This document shows, piece after piece, positions 25,763 through 34,821 of a stretch of 64,000 nt of DNA. Location: NCBI RefSeq assembly GCF_003390915.1, contig NZ_QMEM01000002.1, positions 186,001 to 250,000 of the forward strand, given 5' to 3'. This DNA is from Lewinella sp. IMCC34183 (GTDB lineage Bacteria > Bacteroidota > Bacteroidia > Chitinophagales > Saprospiraceae). Both the position numbers and the translations under genes were made by a program. Each line of letters starts with the position of its first letter. The first letter of the stretch is position 1. The notes beneath the pieces were generated by a model. It was not told the origin of the DNA. It saw nothing but the letters and a program-made list of their open reading frames with translations, and ran no database searches.

Positions 25763-26886
25763 AAAGTACCCCGCAGCTCCTGCTCCCGCTCGATGGCCTC
25801 GAACAGCGCCTTGAAGTTGCCCTTGCCGAAGCTGGTGGCACCCTTCCGCTGGATGATCTCGTAGAAGACCGTGGGCCGGCTGCCGATGGGGCGGGTGAAG
25901 ATCTGCAGGAGGTAGCCCTCATCGTCGCGGTCGACCAAAATGCCCAGGTTGCGGAGCGGCTCAACGGACTCGTCGATCTCCCCTACCCGGTCGAGCAGGT
26001 CGTCGTAGTAGGTGTCCGGAACGCGCAGGAATTCCACGCCGCGGTCGCGCAGGGCCGTGACGGTCTCGACGATATTGTCGGTGGCCACCGCGATGTGCTG
26101 GATCCCCGCACCGCCGTGAAACTCGAGGTACTCCTCGATCTGCGACTTCTTCAGGCCGGGGGCCGGCTCGTTGATGGGGAATTTGATGCGGCCGTTGCCG
26201 TTGGACATCACCTTGCTCATCAGGGCGGTGTACTTGGTGCTGATGTCCTTGTCGTCGAAGCTGATGAGCTGCTTGAAGCCCAGTACTTCGGCGTACCAGT
26301 TGACCCAGGTATTCATCTGGCCCTCGTCGACGTTGGCGACCATATGGTCCACGTACTTAAGCCCTACGGGACCGGGCCGGTACTCGGGCTCCCAGGCCAC
26401 AAAGCCGGGAAGGAAAACGCCGTCGTAGGCTTCCCGCTCCACGAATACGTGGACCACGTCGCCGTAGCTCTTCACCGCGGCCCGTACGACGTGTCCGTGG
26501 TCGTCCTTCTCTTCCCGGGGCTCGAAGTGCGGCTCGGCGCCCCGCTCCGTGGCGGTTTCGAAGGCGGCGCGGGCGTCGTCGACCCAGAGGGCGACGGTCC
26601 GCACGGTATCGCCGTGGCGATCGACGAGCTTACCGATGTCGGTATTCGGCTTGAGTGGGGTGGTGAGTACCAGGCGGATCTTGTCCTGCACCAGTACGTA
26701 GGACTCCCGGTCCTTTACGCCGGTAGAGAGCCCGGAATAGGCCAGCGGCTGAAAGCCCATGGCGGTCTGGTAGAAATGGGCGGACTGCCGGGCGTTACCA
26801 ACGAGCATTTCAAAATAGTCCGTTCCGTTCATCGGGAAGGCATCGGTATTGGTAGTGGTGGCGGGGGCTGAGGCGGTCTGGTTCAT
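25759..26886 (-). CDS. hppD: 4-Hydroxyphenylpyruvate dioxygenase
   Basis: This non-heme iron enzyme converts 4-hydroxyphenylpyruvate to homogentisate in tyrosine breakdown. The 375-residue product has the two vicinal-oxygen-chelate halves and the three expected iron ligands: H181 (KYVDHMVANV), H264 (GIQHIAVATD) and E343 (FYEIIQRKG). C-terminal SFGKGNFKALFEAIE is also characteristic. A full promoter (TTG, 20 bases, TACCTTTG) lies 36 bases upstream. The stop codon falls inside the repeat cluster. Homogentisate dioxygenase is not in the window. Confidence 0.97.
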   Translation of the reverse strand: MNQTASAPATTTNTDAFPMNGTDYFEMLVGNARQSAHFYQTAMGFQPLAYSGLSTGVKDRESYVLVQDKIRLVLTTPLKPNTDIGKLVDRHGDTVRTVALWVDDARAAFETATERGAEPHFEPREEKDDHGHVVRAAVKSYGDVVHVFVEREAYDGVFLPGFVAWEPEYRPGPVGLKYVDHMVANVDEGQMNTWVNWYAEVLGFKQLISFDDKDISTKYTALMSKVMSNGNGRIKFPINEPAPGLKKSQIEEYLEFHGGAGIQHIAVATDNIVETVTALRDRGVEFLRVPDTYYDDLLDRVGEIDESVEPLRNLGILVDRDDEGYLLQIFTRPIGSRPTVFYEIIQRKGATSFGKGNFKALFEAIEREQELRGTL

Positions 26887-26921
26887 GATCTATTTATTTG
26901 CTTTGACAACTATTGTTAACG

Positions 26922-26952
26922 CAAAGGTAGGCCTTGGGGTTGGCGTGGACAA
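26922..26952 (-). promoter_or_regulatory. Bacteroidota-type promoter of hppD
   Basis: On the minus strand TTG (26950-26952) is followed after 20 bases by TACCTTTG (26922-26929). Both elements and the spacing fit the Bacteroidota consensus. Confidence 0.7.
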
Positions 26953-27102
26953 GGTGACATTCGGGTAACGGCACGGTGCGGGGGTCCGGTTCGCGATTTT
27001 GCCGCTCCCCATCTTGCGCGTCTCGCTGGCTGCGGTGCTCGCAACGCGCTTGTACCCAGTCCGTGGTACCTTGGTGGGCGTAACCCCTTTACCGCCCCCT
27101 CC

Positions 27103-27837
27103 TTGCTCCTGAAGACCCGCGGCATCATCTTCCGCTCCACCAAGTACGGCGAATCCTCGCTCATCCTCGAAGTCTACACCGAGGAACGGGGCATCCGCAA
27201 GTATATCGTAAGCGGAGTCCGCAAGGCCCGCAGCTCCACGCCGGCCAGTAAGCTGCAACTGATGAACCTGGTGAACCTGATCGCCTACGAGCGGCCGGGC
27301 AAGGACCTGACCAGACTGAAAGAGGTGCAGCCCGCCCACATCTATACCCGTATCCCCTTCGAGGTCGAGCGCGGCACGGTGGGTCTCTTCATGCTGGAAG
27401 TGGCCCGCAACAGCATCCGGGAGGCGGAGGAAAACACCGCCCTGTTCCAGTTTCTCTTCGATGCCTTTGCGTTCCTGGATACCACCTCTGGTCCGATCGC
27501 CCTGGTTCACCTACACTTCCTGCTCGAGCTCACGACCTACCTGGGCTTCCTCCCCTCCGGGGATTTCAGTCTGGAGACGCCCCTCTTCGACCTGCGCGAG
27601 GGGCAGTTCATCGCGGGCTTTCCCGGCCACACCGAGTACCTCGACGAAAACCGCGCCGGCCTCATGTACCGCATCCTGCATACCGACCGCGCGGCACTGG
27701 CCGACATCAAGACCACCCGCGAGGAGCGCTCGGGCCTGCTGACCGACCTCCTCCGCTACTACCGCCACCACATCGAGGGGATGCGCGAGATCAACTCCCT
27801 CGGCATCCTGCGCGACGTGATGGCCAGCCGCAAGTAA
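27103..27837 (+). CDS. recO: DNA repair protein RecO
   Basis: RecO loads RecA on SSB-coated DNA with RecR. The 244-residue product begins LLKTRGIIFRSTKYGESSLI, the family's N-terminal OB fold (YTEERGIRKYIVSGVRKARS), followed by a helical C-terminal domain. The start is a TTG at 27103; no ATG is available before the conserved region. A near-match TACCTTGG lies 28 bases upstream. Lnt follows after 16 bases, so recO, lnt and the Omp85 gene probably share transcripts. The zinc-binding cysteines found in some RecO proteins are absent. Confidence 0.9.
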   Translation: MLLKTRGIIFRSTKYGESSLILEVYTEERGIRKYIVSGVRKARSSTPASKLQLMNLVNLIAYERPGKDLTRLKEVQPAHIYTRIPFEVERGTVGLFMLEVARNSIREAEENTALFQFLFDAFAFLDTTSGPIALVHLHFLLELTTYLGFLPSGDFSLETPLFDLREGQFIAGFPGHTEYLDENRAGLMYRILHTDRAALADIKTTREERSGLLTDLLRYYRHHIEGMREINSLGILRDVMASRK

Positions 27838-27840
27838 GCC

Positions 27841-27848
27841 TATCTTTG
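27841..27848 (+). promoter_or_regulatory. TAnnTTTG promoter box of lnt
   Basis: TATCTTTG, five bases before the lnt ATG at 27854, overlapping the bases just after the recO stop. It would give lnt its own near-leaderless transcript. Confidence 0.55.
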
Positions 27849-27853
27849 CCGCC

Positions 27854-29605
27854 ATGCGCTTCCGCACCCCCATCGCCATCGCCAGCCTGCTCGTGGCCGT
27901 CTGTACGGCGGCGTGGATGTACGTCCGGGCCGGCAACCAGGAACTCTGGGGCCACCTGCCCCTGCTGCTCTACCTCGCCACCTGGGCCGGTACCGTGCTA
28001 TTCGTCAGCCGTACGGCCACCGCACCCGCGCGCCGCCGCCTGTTGCTCTCCTCCGCCAGCGGTGTGATGCTGGGCCTGGGCTTTCCGGGTTACCTGCCGG
28101 TTCCTTTCCTGCTGCTCGTGGCCTGGGTGCCCCTGCTGCTCCTGCAGCGTGAGGAACTCCGGACGCGCACGGTCTTCTGGCACGGTCTCAATGCCTTCCT
28201 GCTCTACAATATCCTGGCCACCTTCTGGGTGACGAATACCGCCTTCTTTGCCGGACTGTTTGCCGTAGTGGTCAACAGCCTGCTGATGTGCGTGCCCTGG
28301 CTGCTGTTCCACTGGACCAGCCGCGTATCGCCGAAGGCGAGCTACCTGTCCCTGATCGCCTTTTGGGTGAGCTTCGAACACCTGCACTACAACTGGTCGC
28401 TGAACTGGCCCTGGCTTACGCTGGGCAACGGCTTCGCGCAGTTCCCGAGTCTGGTCCAGTGGTACGAATTTACCGGGGTGCTGGGCGGGTCGGCGTGGAT
28501 ACTGGCGGTCAACTGGCTGGCGCTGCGCTGGTACCTGACGCGCCGCCGCCCGGTGTACCTGATCCTGGCCGTCGCCCTGCCGCCGGCCGCCTCCCTGGTA
28601 CGGTACTTCACCTATACGCCGCCGCCCGGCGCGGTGATCACGGTCAGCGCGATCCAGCCCAATTTCGAGCCTCACTACGAGAAATTCAGCGAGACGGTGA
28701 GCCAGCAGCTGCGCGTGCTGGATGAACTCAGCACCGAGGCCCTCACCGCCGCCGACGGGCCGGTCGACTACCTGCTACTGCCGGAGACCACCTTCAGCCG
28801 CGTCGAGGAGACCGACCCGCTGTCCTCCCCCGCCCTCGCCACCTTCGTGCGCGGCCTGCCGCCCGGCCGCGTCCGCCACGTCGTCACGGGCATCGGTGCC
28901 GTTTACCGCTTCGCGCCGGGCGAGGCGGTGACCGATGCCGTGCGCTACTACCCGACATCCGACGGCAGCGAGGTGGCCCTGGAAGCCCTGAACGGCGCCG
29001 TGCAGATCGATCCCGCGAACGGGGACGTACAGACTTACCGGAAGGGGGTGTTCGTACCCGGCGCCGAGAGCTTTCCCTTCCGGCGGGTGCTGTTCTTCCT
29101 GGAGCCCCTGGTCAACAGCCTCGGCGGCAGCGTGGCCGGACTGGGTACCCAAGCCGAGCGCACGCCCTTCACCAGCGGGGAAGCCCGCGTGGCGCCCGTC
29201 ATCTGCTACGAAAGTGTCTTCGGCGAGTACTTCACCGGCTACGTACGCACGGGGGCCCAGGCGGCCTTCGTGATGACCAACGACGGCTGGTGGGACAATA
29301 CCGCCGGCCACCGGCAGCACCTCTATATTTCCAGCCTGCGGGCCATCGAGACGCGGCGGGCGGTGGTGCGCTCCGCCAACCTGGGGGCCTGCGCCTTCAT
29401 CGACCAGCGGGGGCACATCGACAGCCGCACCTACTACGATGAGCGCGGCTTCCTCAACGGCACCCTGCGGCTCAACGACGCGGTCACCCCGTACGTCCGC
29501 TTCGGCGACATCGTCTCCCGCGTGGCGGGGCTGCTGGCCGTCATGGCCCTGCTTTCCAACCTGGCCCGTACGCTACGGAGGCGGAGCGGCGCGTTGGAAC
29601 CCTAG
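27854..29605 (+). CDS. lnt: Apolipoprotein N-acyltransferase Lnt
   Basis: Lnt adds the third acyl chain to lipoproteins at the inner membrane. The 583-residue product has an N-terminal set of about seven or eight transmembrane helices (residues 5-250) and a periplasmic nitrilase-like domain. Its catalytic triad is visible as E311 (LLLPETTFSR), K397 (YRKGVFVPGAE) and C451 (APVICYESVFG). The C-terminal hydrophobic helix (AGLLAVMALLSNLA) is present. It is longer than the E. coli enzyme, as in many Bacteroidota. It is followed after nine bases by the Omp85 gene, which suggests an outer-membrane assembly operon. Confidence 0.95.
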   Translation: MRFRTPIAIASLLVAVCTAAWMYVRAGNQELWGHLPLLLYLATWAGTVLFVSRTATAPARRRLLLSSASGVMLGLGFPGYLPVPFLLLVAWVPLLLLQREELRTRTVFWHGLNAFLLYNILATFWVTNTAFFAGLFAVVVNSLLMCVPWLLFHWTSRVSPKASYLSLIAFWVSFEHLHYNWSLNWPWLTLGNGFAQFPSLVQWYEFTGVLGGSAWILAVNWLALRWYLTRRRPVYLILAVALPPAASLVRYFTYTPPPGAVITVSAIQPNFEPHYEKFSETVSQQLRVLDELSTEALTAADGPVDYLLLPETTFSRVEETDPLSSPALATFVRGLPPGRVRHVVTGIGAVYRFAPGEAVTDAVRYYPTSDGSEVALEALNGAVQIDPANGDVQTYRKGVFVPGAESFPFRRVLFFLEPLVNSLGGSVAGLGTQAERTPFTSGEARVAPVICYESVFGEYFTGYVRTGAQAAFVMTNDGWWDNTAGHRQHLYISSLRAIETRRAVVRSANLGACAFIDQRGHIDSRTYYDERGFLNGTLRLNDAVTPYVRFGDIVSRVAGLLAVMALLSNLARTLRRRSGALEP

Positions 29606-29614
29606 CTCCGGCCT

Positions 29615-31366
29615 ATGCGCACCTACCTCCTCCTACTCCTTTGTTCGCTGCCCCTCTGGGCGGGTACGCAGGTACGGGGCCGGTGGGAACTGCGCGTCCG
29701 GGGTACCGATTTCACCTTCAGCGAACGCATCCCTCCCCGCTTCGACGACAGCCTCACGGTGGTGGACTGGCTGGCCGACTGGCGGCAGGAGCAGCTCGAG
29801 GGCGCCCGCTGGGAAGCCAGCGTGGACAGCATCTACCCCAGCGGCGCGCGGCAGCTGACGGCCGTAGTCCACCGCGGTCCGGCCTACGCCTGGTCGTCTC
29901 TCACCCTGCCCGACGATCCTGAGGTGCAGCGCTGGGCCCGCCGCGCCGGCTTCCGCGACCGCCGCTTCGGCGGGGGCCGCGCCCTGTCGCCCGCCGCCTG
30001 GAGCGGCGTACGCGACACCCTCATCGCCCGGGCGGCGGCCGACGGCTACCCCTTTACTTCGGTGGGGCTGACGGACATCGCGTGGCGGGAGCCGGGCGCC
30101 CTGGCGGCCCGCGTGGACGTTCGTACCGGCCCCCGCATCCGGGTGGGTGAGGTCCGCGTACCGGAGGGCGTGCGGGTCCGGGGCGTTTTCCTGGAGCGCT
30201 ACCTCGGCCTGGTACCGGGCGAGCTCTACAGCCAGCGCCGGGTGCGGCGTATGCGCAGCCGCCTTTCCCAGCTCCCCTACGTGGCGGTGGAGGGGGAGCC
30301 CACGGTCAGCTTCCGCGATACCCTGGCCTACATCGACCTGCCCCTGCAGCCCCGCCCGGCGAGCCGCTTCGATTTCGTGATCGGGGTATTGCCGAACGGC
30401 GGTACCGATGGCAAGCTGCTGCTCACGGGGGAGCTGAACGGCGAGCTGTACAACGGCTTCGGCCAGGGAGAGCGGATCGCGGCCCGCTTCGAACAGCTCC
30501 GGCCCCAGACCCAGGAGCTCCAGCTGGCCCTCGACTATCCCTTCCTGTTCGGCTTACCCTTCGGTTTCGAAGGTGAGCTGGACCTCTACCGCCGCGATTC
30601 CTCCTTTCTGAACCTGGGCTGGCACGTAGCCGGTACCTACCTGCGCGAAGGAAACGACCGGCTCTCGGCCTTCTGGGAGAACCGCCGCACCATCGTACCG
30701 GGGCTGGACAGCGCCCGCGTCGTCAACGGCCAACTGCCGGACACTCTGGGGGTGAGCCGCTCCTTTTTCGGGTTGCAGCTGCGGCGGACGCGCACGGACC
30801 GCCGGTTCAGTCCCCGGAACGGCTACGCCATCGACATCAGTGCCGCGGCCGGGTACCGGCGCCTCCGCGACGTGACCTTCACCGGTGAGGTAGCGGACAG
30901 TCTCAGGGCCCGGAGCACCCAGTACCAGCTGACGGCGGCCCTGGACTTTTACTTCGACCCCCTGGCCGGCACCGTGGTCTACTTCGGGTTTCGGGGGCAG
31001 GCGTTGCTCACCGACCGGCCCGTCCTGACCAACGAGCAGTACCGCATCGGCGGGGCACGCCTGCTGCGGGGCTTCAATGAGCAGCAGATCTTCGCTACCG
31101 ACTACCAGTTGCTGACCGCCGAATTCCGGCTGCTGCTGGGAGAGCGTGCTTACTTGTTCGCCTTTGCCGACGGGGCCCGCGTCAATCCGCGCAGCGTCGC
31201 CCGTCCGGACCTGCCCATCGACTACCCCATCGGCTTCGGGGCGGGCGTGAACTTCGAGACGCGGGCGGGGCTGTTCGGGCTCAGTCTGGCCCTCGGCCGG
31301 CGCAGCGGCGAACGCTTCGATGCCGGTGCCCCCAAGGTACACCTGGGGTACATCAGTGTGTTCTAG
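29615..31366 (+). CDS. Omp85-family outer-membrane protein, BamA/TamA-like paralogue
   Basis: The 583-residue product has a signal peptide (LLLLCSLPLWAG), about two POTRA-like domains (to about residue 245; GPRIRVGEVRVPEG) and a C-terminal Omp85 barrel. The loop-6 motif is present as GGARLLRGFNEQQI, and the barrel ends with VHLGYISVF. It is much shorter than the BamA at 22966-25518, with fewer POTRA domains. Homologous shorter proteins occur in Bacteroidota, but their role is not established; TamA-like assembly or transport is inference. It directly follows lnt. Confidence 0.88.
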   Translation: MRTYLLLLLCSLPLWAGTQVRGRWELRVRGTDFTFSERIPPRFDDSLTVVDWLADWRQEQLEGARWEASVDSIYPSGARQLTAVVHRGPAYAWSSLTLPDDPEVQRWARRAGFRDRRFGGGRALSPAAWSGVRDTLIARAAADGYPFTSVGLTDIAWREPGALAARVDVRTGPRIRVGEVRVPEGVRVRGVFLERYLGLVPGELYSQRRVRRMRSRLSQLPYVAVEGEPTVSFRDTLAYIDLPLQPRPASRFDFVIGVLPNGGTDGKLLLTGELNGELYNGFGQGERIAARFEQLRPQTQELQLALDYPFLFGLPFGFEGELDLYRRDSSFLNLGWHVAGTYLREGNDRLSAFWENRRTIVPGLDSARVVNGQLPDTLGVSRSFFGLQLRRTRTDRRFSPRNGYAIDISAAAGYRRLRDVTFTGEVADSLRARSTQYQLTAALDFYFDPLAGTVVYFGFRGQALLTDRPVLTNEQYRIGGARLLRGFNEQQIFATDYQLLTAEFRLLLGERAYLFAFADGARVNPRSVARPDLPIDYPIGFGAGVNFETRAGLFGLSLALGRRSGERFDAGAPKVHLGYISVF

Positions 31367-31374
31367 CCGCCCCC

Positions 31375-32733
31375 TCAGTAGGCGTCGGTGATCCAGTTGT
31401 AGGGTTGCCGGCTGATCCAGCGGCCGCGGGTGAAGTCGGGGAACTCCTGCGGCTGCCCGTTATTGTCGATGGACATCTCCGAAAGGGGCGTCACGGCACT
31501 CCAGGCGGCGGCATCGTAGGCATCCATGGGCGGCGCCACGTCCTGCTTGGCGGACTCGACGAAGGCATTCAGCACAAAAAAGTCGATGCCCCCGTGCCCG
31601 GCCTCGCTGGCGTAGTCGCCGTATTCCTTCCAGAGCGGGTGGTCGTACTTCTCGAGCCAGGGCTTCATCTCTTCCCAGCCGTGACCGTCGGTCTGTCCTT
31701 CCACGTGGATCCGCTGGGTGTGGTAGTCGAAGTCGGCGACCCCCGCCGCCCCCTGCACGCGGAAGTCGAGGGAGTACGGCCGCGGGGTATTCACGTTGTG
31801 GGTGACCAGGATGGTCTCCCCGTTAGCCGTGTCGATCGTGGAGGTGATCACGTCGCCCTGCCGGAATTTCACTTTGGCGTTGGGGTGGTCGGCCCCGCCG
31901 GTATCCACGATGTACTGGTGCAGACCGACGCCCTTGGTGGCGTGGGAGGTCAGCGACATGAAGCGGTTGCCGCGGTTGATGTCGGCCATCACGGCGATGG
32001 GACCCAGCCCGTGGGTGGGGTATACGTCGGCGTTGCGGTGCACGGAATGCTGGGTCCGCCACCGGGCCTCCGAGATGCCGCCCTCCCCGAATTCGGCGCC
32101 CTTGCCGTAGGCGGTCTTCCCGTCGTTGAACAGCACGCCCCGCAGGTCGTGCTGGTACCCGCAGCGGAAGTGCAGCAGCTCGCCGAAGACGTTCTGCCGC
32201 ACCATGTTGAGGACCGCCAGGACGTCCCGGCGGTAGTTCACGTTTTCGAGGATCATCAGGTGGCTGCCGGTTTCCTCGTGGGTGTTGACCAGGTCCCAGC
32301 ATTCTTCCAAGGTATTGGCCGCGGATACCTCCAGTCCGGTGAACTTGCCCGCCCGCATGGCGTCAACGGCCATGCGCGTGTGCCAGAGCCAGGGGGTGGC
32401 GATGACGACGGCGTCGATCTCGGCCAGGTCCAGGAGGTCGCGGTAAGCGTAGTCACCGCCATCAAATACGCGGGGCGCGGGCCGTCCGGCTTCGTCGATC
32501 GTTTGCCGTGCCAGCGCGATCCGCGCGGGATCCACGTCGCAGACGGCTACCACGTTCACGTCGTCGCGACGCAGCAGGTTATCCAGGTGGTTGGTGCCGC
32601 GGAGGCCCACGCCGATCAGGCCTACGTTGAGTTTATCGGCGGCGGCGGTGGCTCCGAACGACAGGCCCGGGGCCACCAGGACGCCGGTACCCGCCAGTGC
32701 GGTGGTTCGCAAAAATTTCCTTCTGTCGGTCAT
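31375..32733 (-). CDS. Gfo/Idh/MocA oxidoreductase, GH109-like, Tat-exported
   Basis: The 452-residue product begins with a twin-arginine-type signal (TDRRKFLRTTALAGTGVLVA), then a Rossmann NAD-binding motif (LNVGLIGVGLRGTNHL) and a C-terminal Gfo/Idh/MocA domain. The stretches ENVNYRRDVLAVLNMVRQ and NADVYPTHGLGPIAVM match the glycoside hydrolase family 109 (alpha-N-acetylgalactosaminidase) subgroup, which hydrolyses by an NAD-dependent redox route. The GH109 assignment is from memory of the motif; substrate is inference. It is convergent with the Omp85 gene, with eight bases between stops, and separated from sppA by a hairpin. Confidence 0.8.
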   Translation of the reverse strand: MTDRRKFLRTTALAGTGVLVAPGLSFGATAAADKLNVGLIGVGLRGTNHLDNLLRRDDVNVVAVCDVDPARIALARQTIDEAGRPAPRVFDGGDYAYRDLLDLAEIDAVVIATPWLWHTRMAVDAMRAGKFTGLEVSAANTLEECWDLVNTHEETGSHLMILENVNYRRDVLAVLNMVRQNVFGELLHFRCGYQHDLRGVLFNDGKTAYGKGAEFGEGGISEARWRTQHSVHRNADVYPTHGLGPIAVMADINRGNRFMSLTSHATKGVGLHQYIVDTGGADHPNAKVKFRQGDVITSTIDTANGETILVTHNVNTPRPYSLDFRVQGAAGVADFDYHTQRIHVEGQTDGHGWEEMKPWLEKYDHPLWKEYGDYASEAGHGGIDFFVLNAFVESAKQDVAPPMDAYDAAAWSAVTPLSEMSIDNNGQPQEFPDFTRGRWISRQPYNWITDAY

Positions 32734-32833
32734 ACGGGAGAGGTTTGGGAGTGGCGCGCCGCTGCGGTGCGGGTAGCCGGAGGAAGGCTCGCGGTGAAAT
32801 ATAGGCAGTACGCCCGGAATATTCGCTAACGCA

Positions 32834-32871
32834 CGGCGGGCGGCCGACCACTGGTGCCGCGCCGCCCGCCG
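32834..32871 (-). terminator. Hairpin downstream of sppA
   Basis: CGGCGGGCGGC (32834-32844) pairs perfectly with GCCGCCCGCCG (32861-32871) across a 16-base loop, between the sppA stop and the GH109-like gene. No long T tract is present. Confidence 0.55.
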
Positions 32872-32911
32872 GGAACCGGGCGTTGTGGCCCGGAGGAAGA
32901 TGAGATTCCTA

Positions 32912-34693
32912 TCAGAAGGTCACCACCAGGGGAAGCACCGCCTGGGGCTTCCGTGCGCGGGTGAGGTCCCGTAGCAGCTCGAAGTGCCGGTAGGACTCCT
33001 CGCCGAGCTGGTCACGGAGAACGCGGGCGGCCACGCGGTTGTCGTCGTCGCCTTCCCCGATGAGTTCCTCCAGGATCTGTTCCCAGGCCGGCTTGAGGTA
33101 AGGGTACTGGGCTACTTCGTAGTCGTCGCTCAGACCGGCAAGTCCGGCCGCGGAGGCGATGGCCTCGTCCAATCCGCCAAGTCGGTCCACCAGGCCCAGC
33201 TCGAGCGCGCGGGTACCGGAATACACGCGGCCGCCGGCGATCTCGCGCACCCGCTCGATCGGCAGGTCGCGGCCGTCGGCCACCCGCCCGAGGAAGGTAT
33301 TGTAGATGGACTGCGTCCGCTGGTTGAGTACCTGCCGCTCGGGGTCACCCATCTCGCGGAAGGGGCTGAAGGCGTTGGAGGCGGCGGTGGTATTTACCGT
33401 GTCGAAGCTGATACCGATCTTATCCTCCATGAGCTCCCGCACCACGGGGAAGGTCAGAAATACCCCGATCGAACCGGTGATGGTCGTGGGCTCGGCAAAG
33501 ACGCTGTCGGCCGCGGCGGAAATGTAGTAGCCCCCGCTGGCGGCGTAGTCGCCCATGCTGACCACCACCGGCTTGCCGGCGGCGCGCACCTTCTCCACGG
33601 CGTACCAGATGTTCTCCGAGCTGCTGGCGCTGCCGCCGCCGCTGTTGACCCGCAGGACCACGGCCTTGACATCGTCGTCCTCGGCGAGTTTTTCCAGTTC
33701 GTTGACGTACTTGCGGTCGCCGATGCTGCCCAGTCCGCCGTCGCCGTCGACGATGCTGCCCTCGGCGATAAGTACGGCCACCTCGTTGTCGCCGCCGCGC
33801 ATGCGTTCCAGGCGGGCGGAATAGTAGGTGGACAGATCAATCAGGGTAAGGTTATCGTCGTAGTCGAGGCCCACTTTGTCGTGCAGCAGTTCGTCGATCT
33901 CGGTACGGTGGCGGATACCGTCGATCAGTCCGGCGGTCACCGCTTCCTGCTCCTTGTAGCCGGTCATGTTGCCGGCGGCGGCACGCAGGGCGGCGGGCGA
34001 CACGTTGCGGGCGGCGGCGATGTCGTCGACCATTACGCCGAAGAGGTCATTTAGGAATTCCTTGGTCTGCTCCCGGTTCTCGGGGCTGATCTCGGTGCGG
34101 CGCAGGGGCTCGGTGGCGCTCTTGTAATCGCCGGCGTAGAAGATCTCGAACTTAATCCCGGCCTGGTCGAGGGCCTTCTTGAAGAAGGGGATGTCCGCGC
34201 CGAGTCCCCGGAAGTCGACCACGCCGAGCGGGCCCATGTAAACCTCGTCGGCCACGCTGCCCAGGTAGTAGGCGCTCTGGGTGTAGTAGGGCGAATAGGC
34301 GACGATGAACTTGCCGCTGGCCTTGAAAGCGAGGATAGCCTCCCGGAGGCTACGCAGCGTGGTGAAGGGTACGCCAGTCGGTTCATTTCCCAGGTAGATG
34401 CCCTTGATGTCATCATCCTCGGCGGCTTCCTCGAGCGCCCGGATGACGTCGTGCAGGCCCAGCTGCTCCTCTCCCTTGAAGGAGGCGAGCAGGTCGCCCT
34501 GCTCTACGTTGCCCGTCAGTTCCGGCAGTCCGTTCAGGTCGATGGTGAGGATGGAGTTCTGGCTGACGGAGGGCTTTTCCTGGGAGGAAGCCGCCATTCC
34601 GCCGATAACGGCCGATCCGATCAGCACCAGGGCTACCAGGGCCAGGAGGGTGCCCAGGCAGGAGCCGAGCAAAATTTTAAGAAAATTGGGCAT
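32912..34693 (-). CDS. sppA: Signal peptide peptidase SppA, 67 kDa type
   Basis: SppA is a membrane-anchored serine/lysine protease that digests cleaved signal peptides. The 593-residue product is the long tandem form. It has an N-terminal membrane anchor (residues 8-33), the catalytic lysine K191 in AGDYKSATEP, and the nucleophile serine S386 in GDYAASGGYY, each in one of the two repeats. The surrounding LRVNSGGGSA and TITGSIGVF are also conserved. It is transcribed divergently from queA, with 128 bases between starts. Confidence 0.95.
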   Translation of the reverse strand: MPNFLKILLGSCLGTLLALVALVLIGSAVIGGMAASSQEKPSVSQNSILTIDLNGLPELTGNVEQGDLLASFKGEEQLGLHDVIRALEEAAEDDDIKGIYLGNEPTGVPFTTLRSLREAILAFKASGKFIVAYSPYYTQSAYYLGSVADEVYMGPLGVVDFRGLGADIPFFKKALDQAGIKFEIFYAGDYKSATEPLRRTEISPENREQTKEFLNDLFGVMVDDIAAARNVSPAALRAAAGNMTGYKEQEAVTAGLIDGIRHRTEIDELLHDKVGLDYDDNLTLIDLSTYYSARLERMRGGDNEVAVLIAEGSIVDGDGGLGSIGDRKYVNELEKLAEDDDVKAVVLRVNSGGGSASSSENIWYAVEKVRAAGKPVVVSMGDYAASGGYYISAAADSVFAEPTTITGSIGVFLTFPVVRELMEDKIGISFDTVNTTAASNAFSPFREMGDPERQVLNQRTQSIYNTFLGRVADGRDLPIERVREIAGGRVYSGTRALELGLVDRLGGLDEAIASAAGLAGLSDDYEVAQYPYLKPAWEQILEELIGEGDDDNRVAARVLRDQLGEESYRHFELLRDLTRARKPQAVLPLVVTF

Positions 34694-34809
34694 GCCGTAC
34701 TATTAGAGTTTCCGCAATATGACGCAAAGAACGCATCCTCGTCGGTAACGCCTCCCTCTTTTCGATGAACGGTCGGATTCGCGCGACGGAGATTGCCCTC
34801 CACTCCGGT

Positions 34810-34817
34810 TACCTTTG
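34810..34817 (+). promoter_or_regulatory. TAnnTTTG promoter box of queA
   Basis: TACCTTTG, four bases before the queA ATG at 34822. A TTG at 34793-34795 is 14 bases upstream, somewhat closer than usual. Confidence 0.6.
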
Positions 34818-34821
34818 CGGC

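Noticed and set aside
26890..27510. 206-codon minus-strand frame opposite recO
   Set aside because: It is antisense to recO and has no domain or conserved start.
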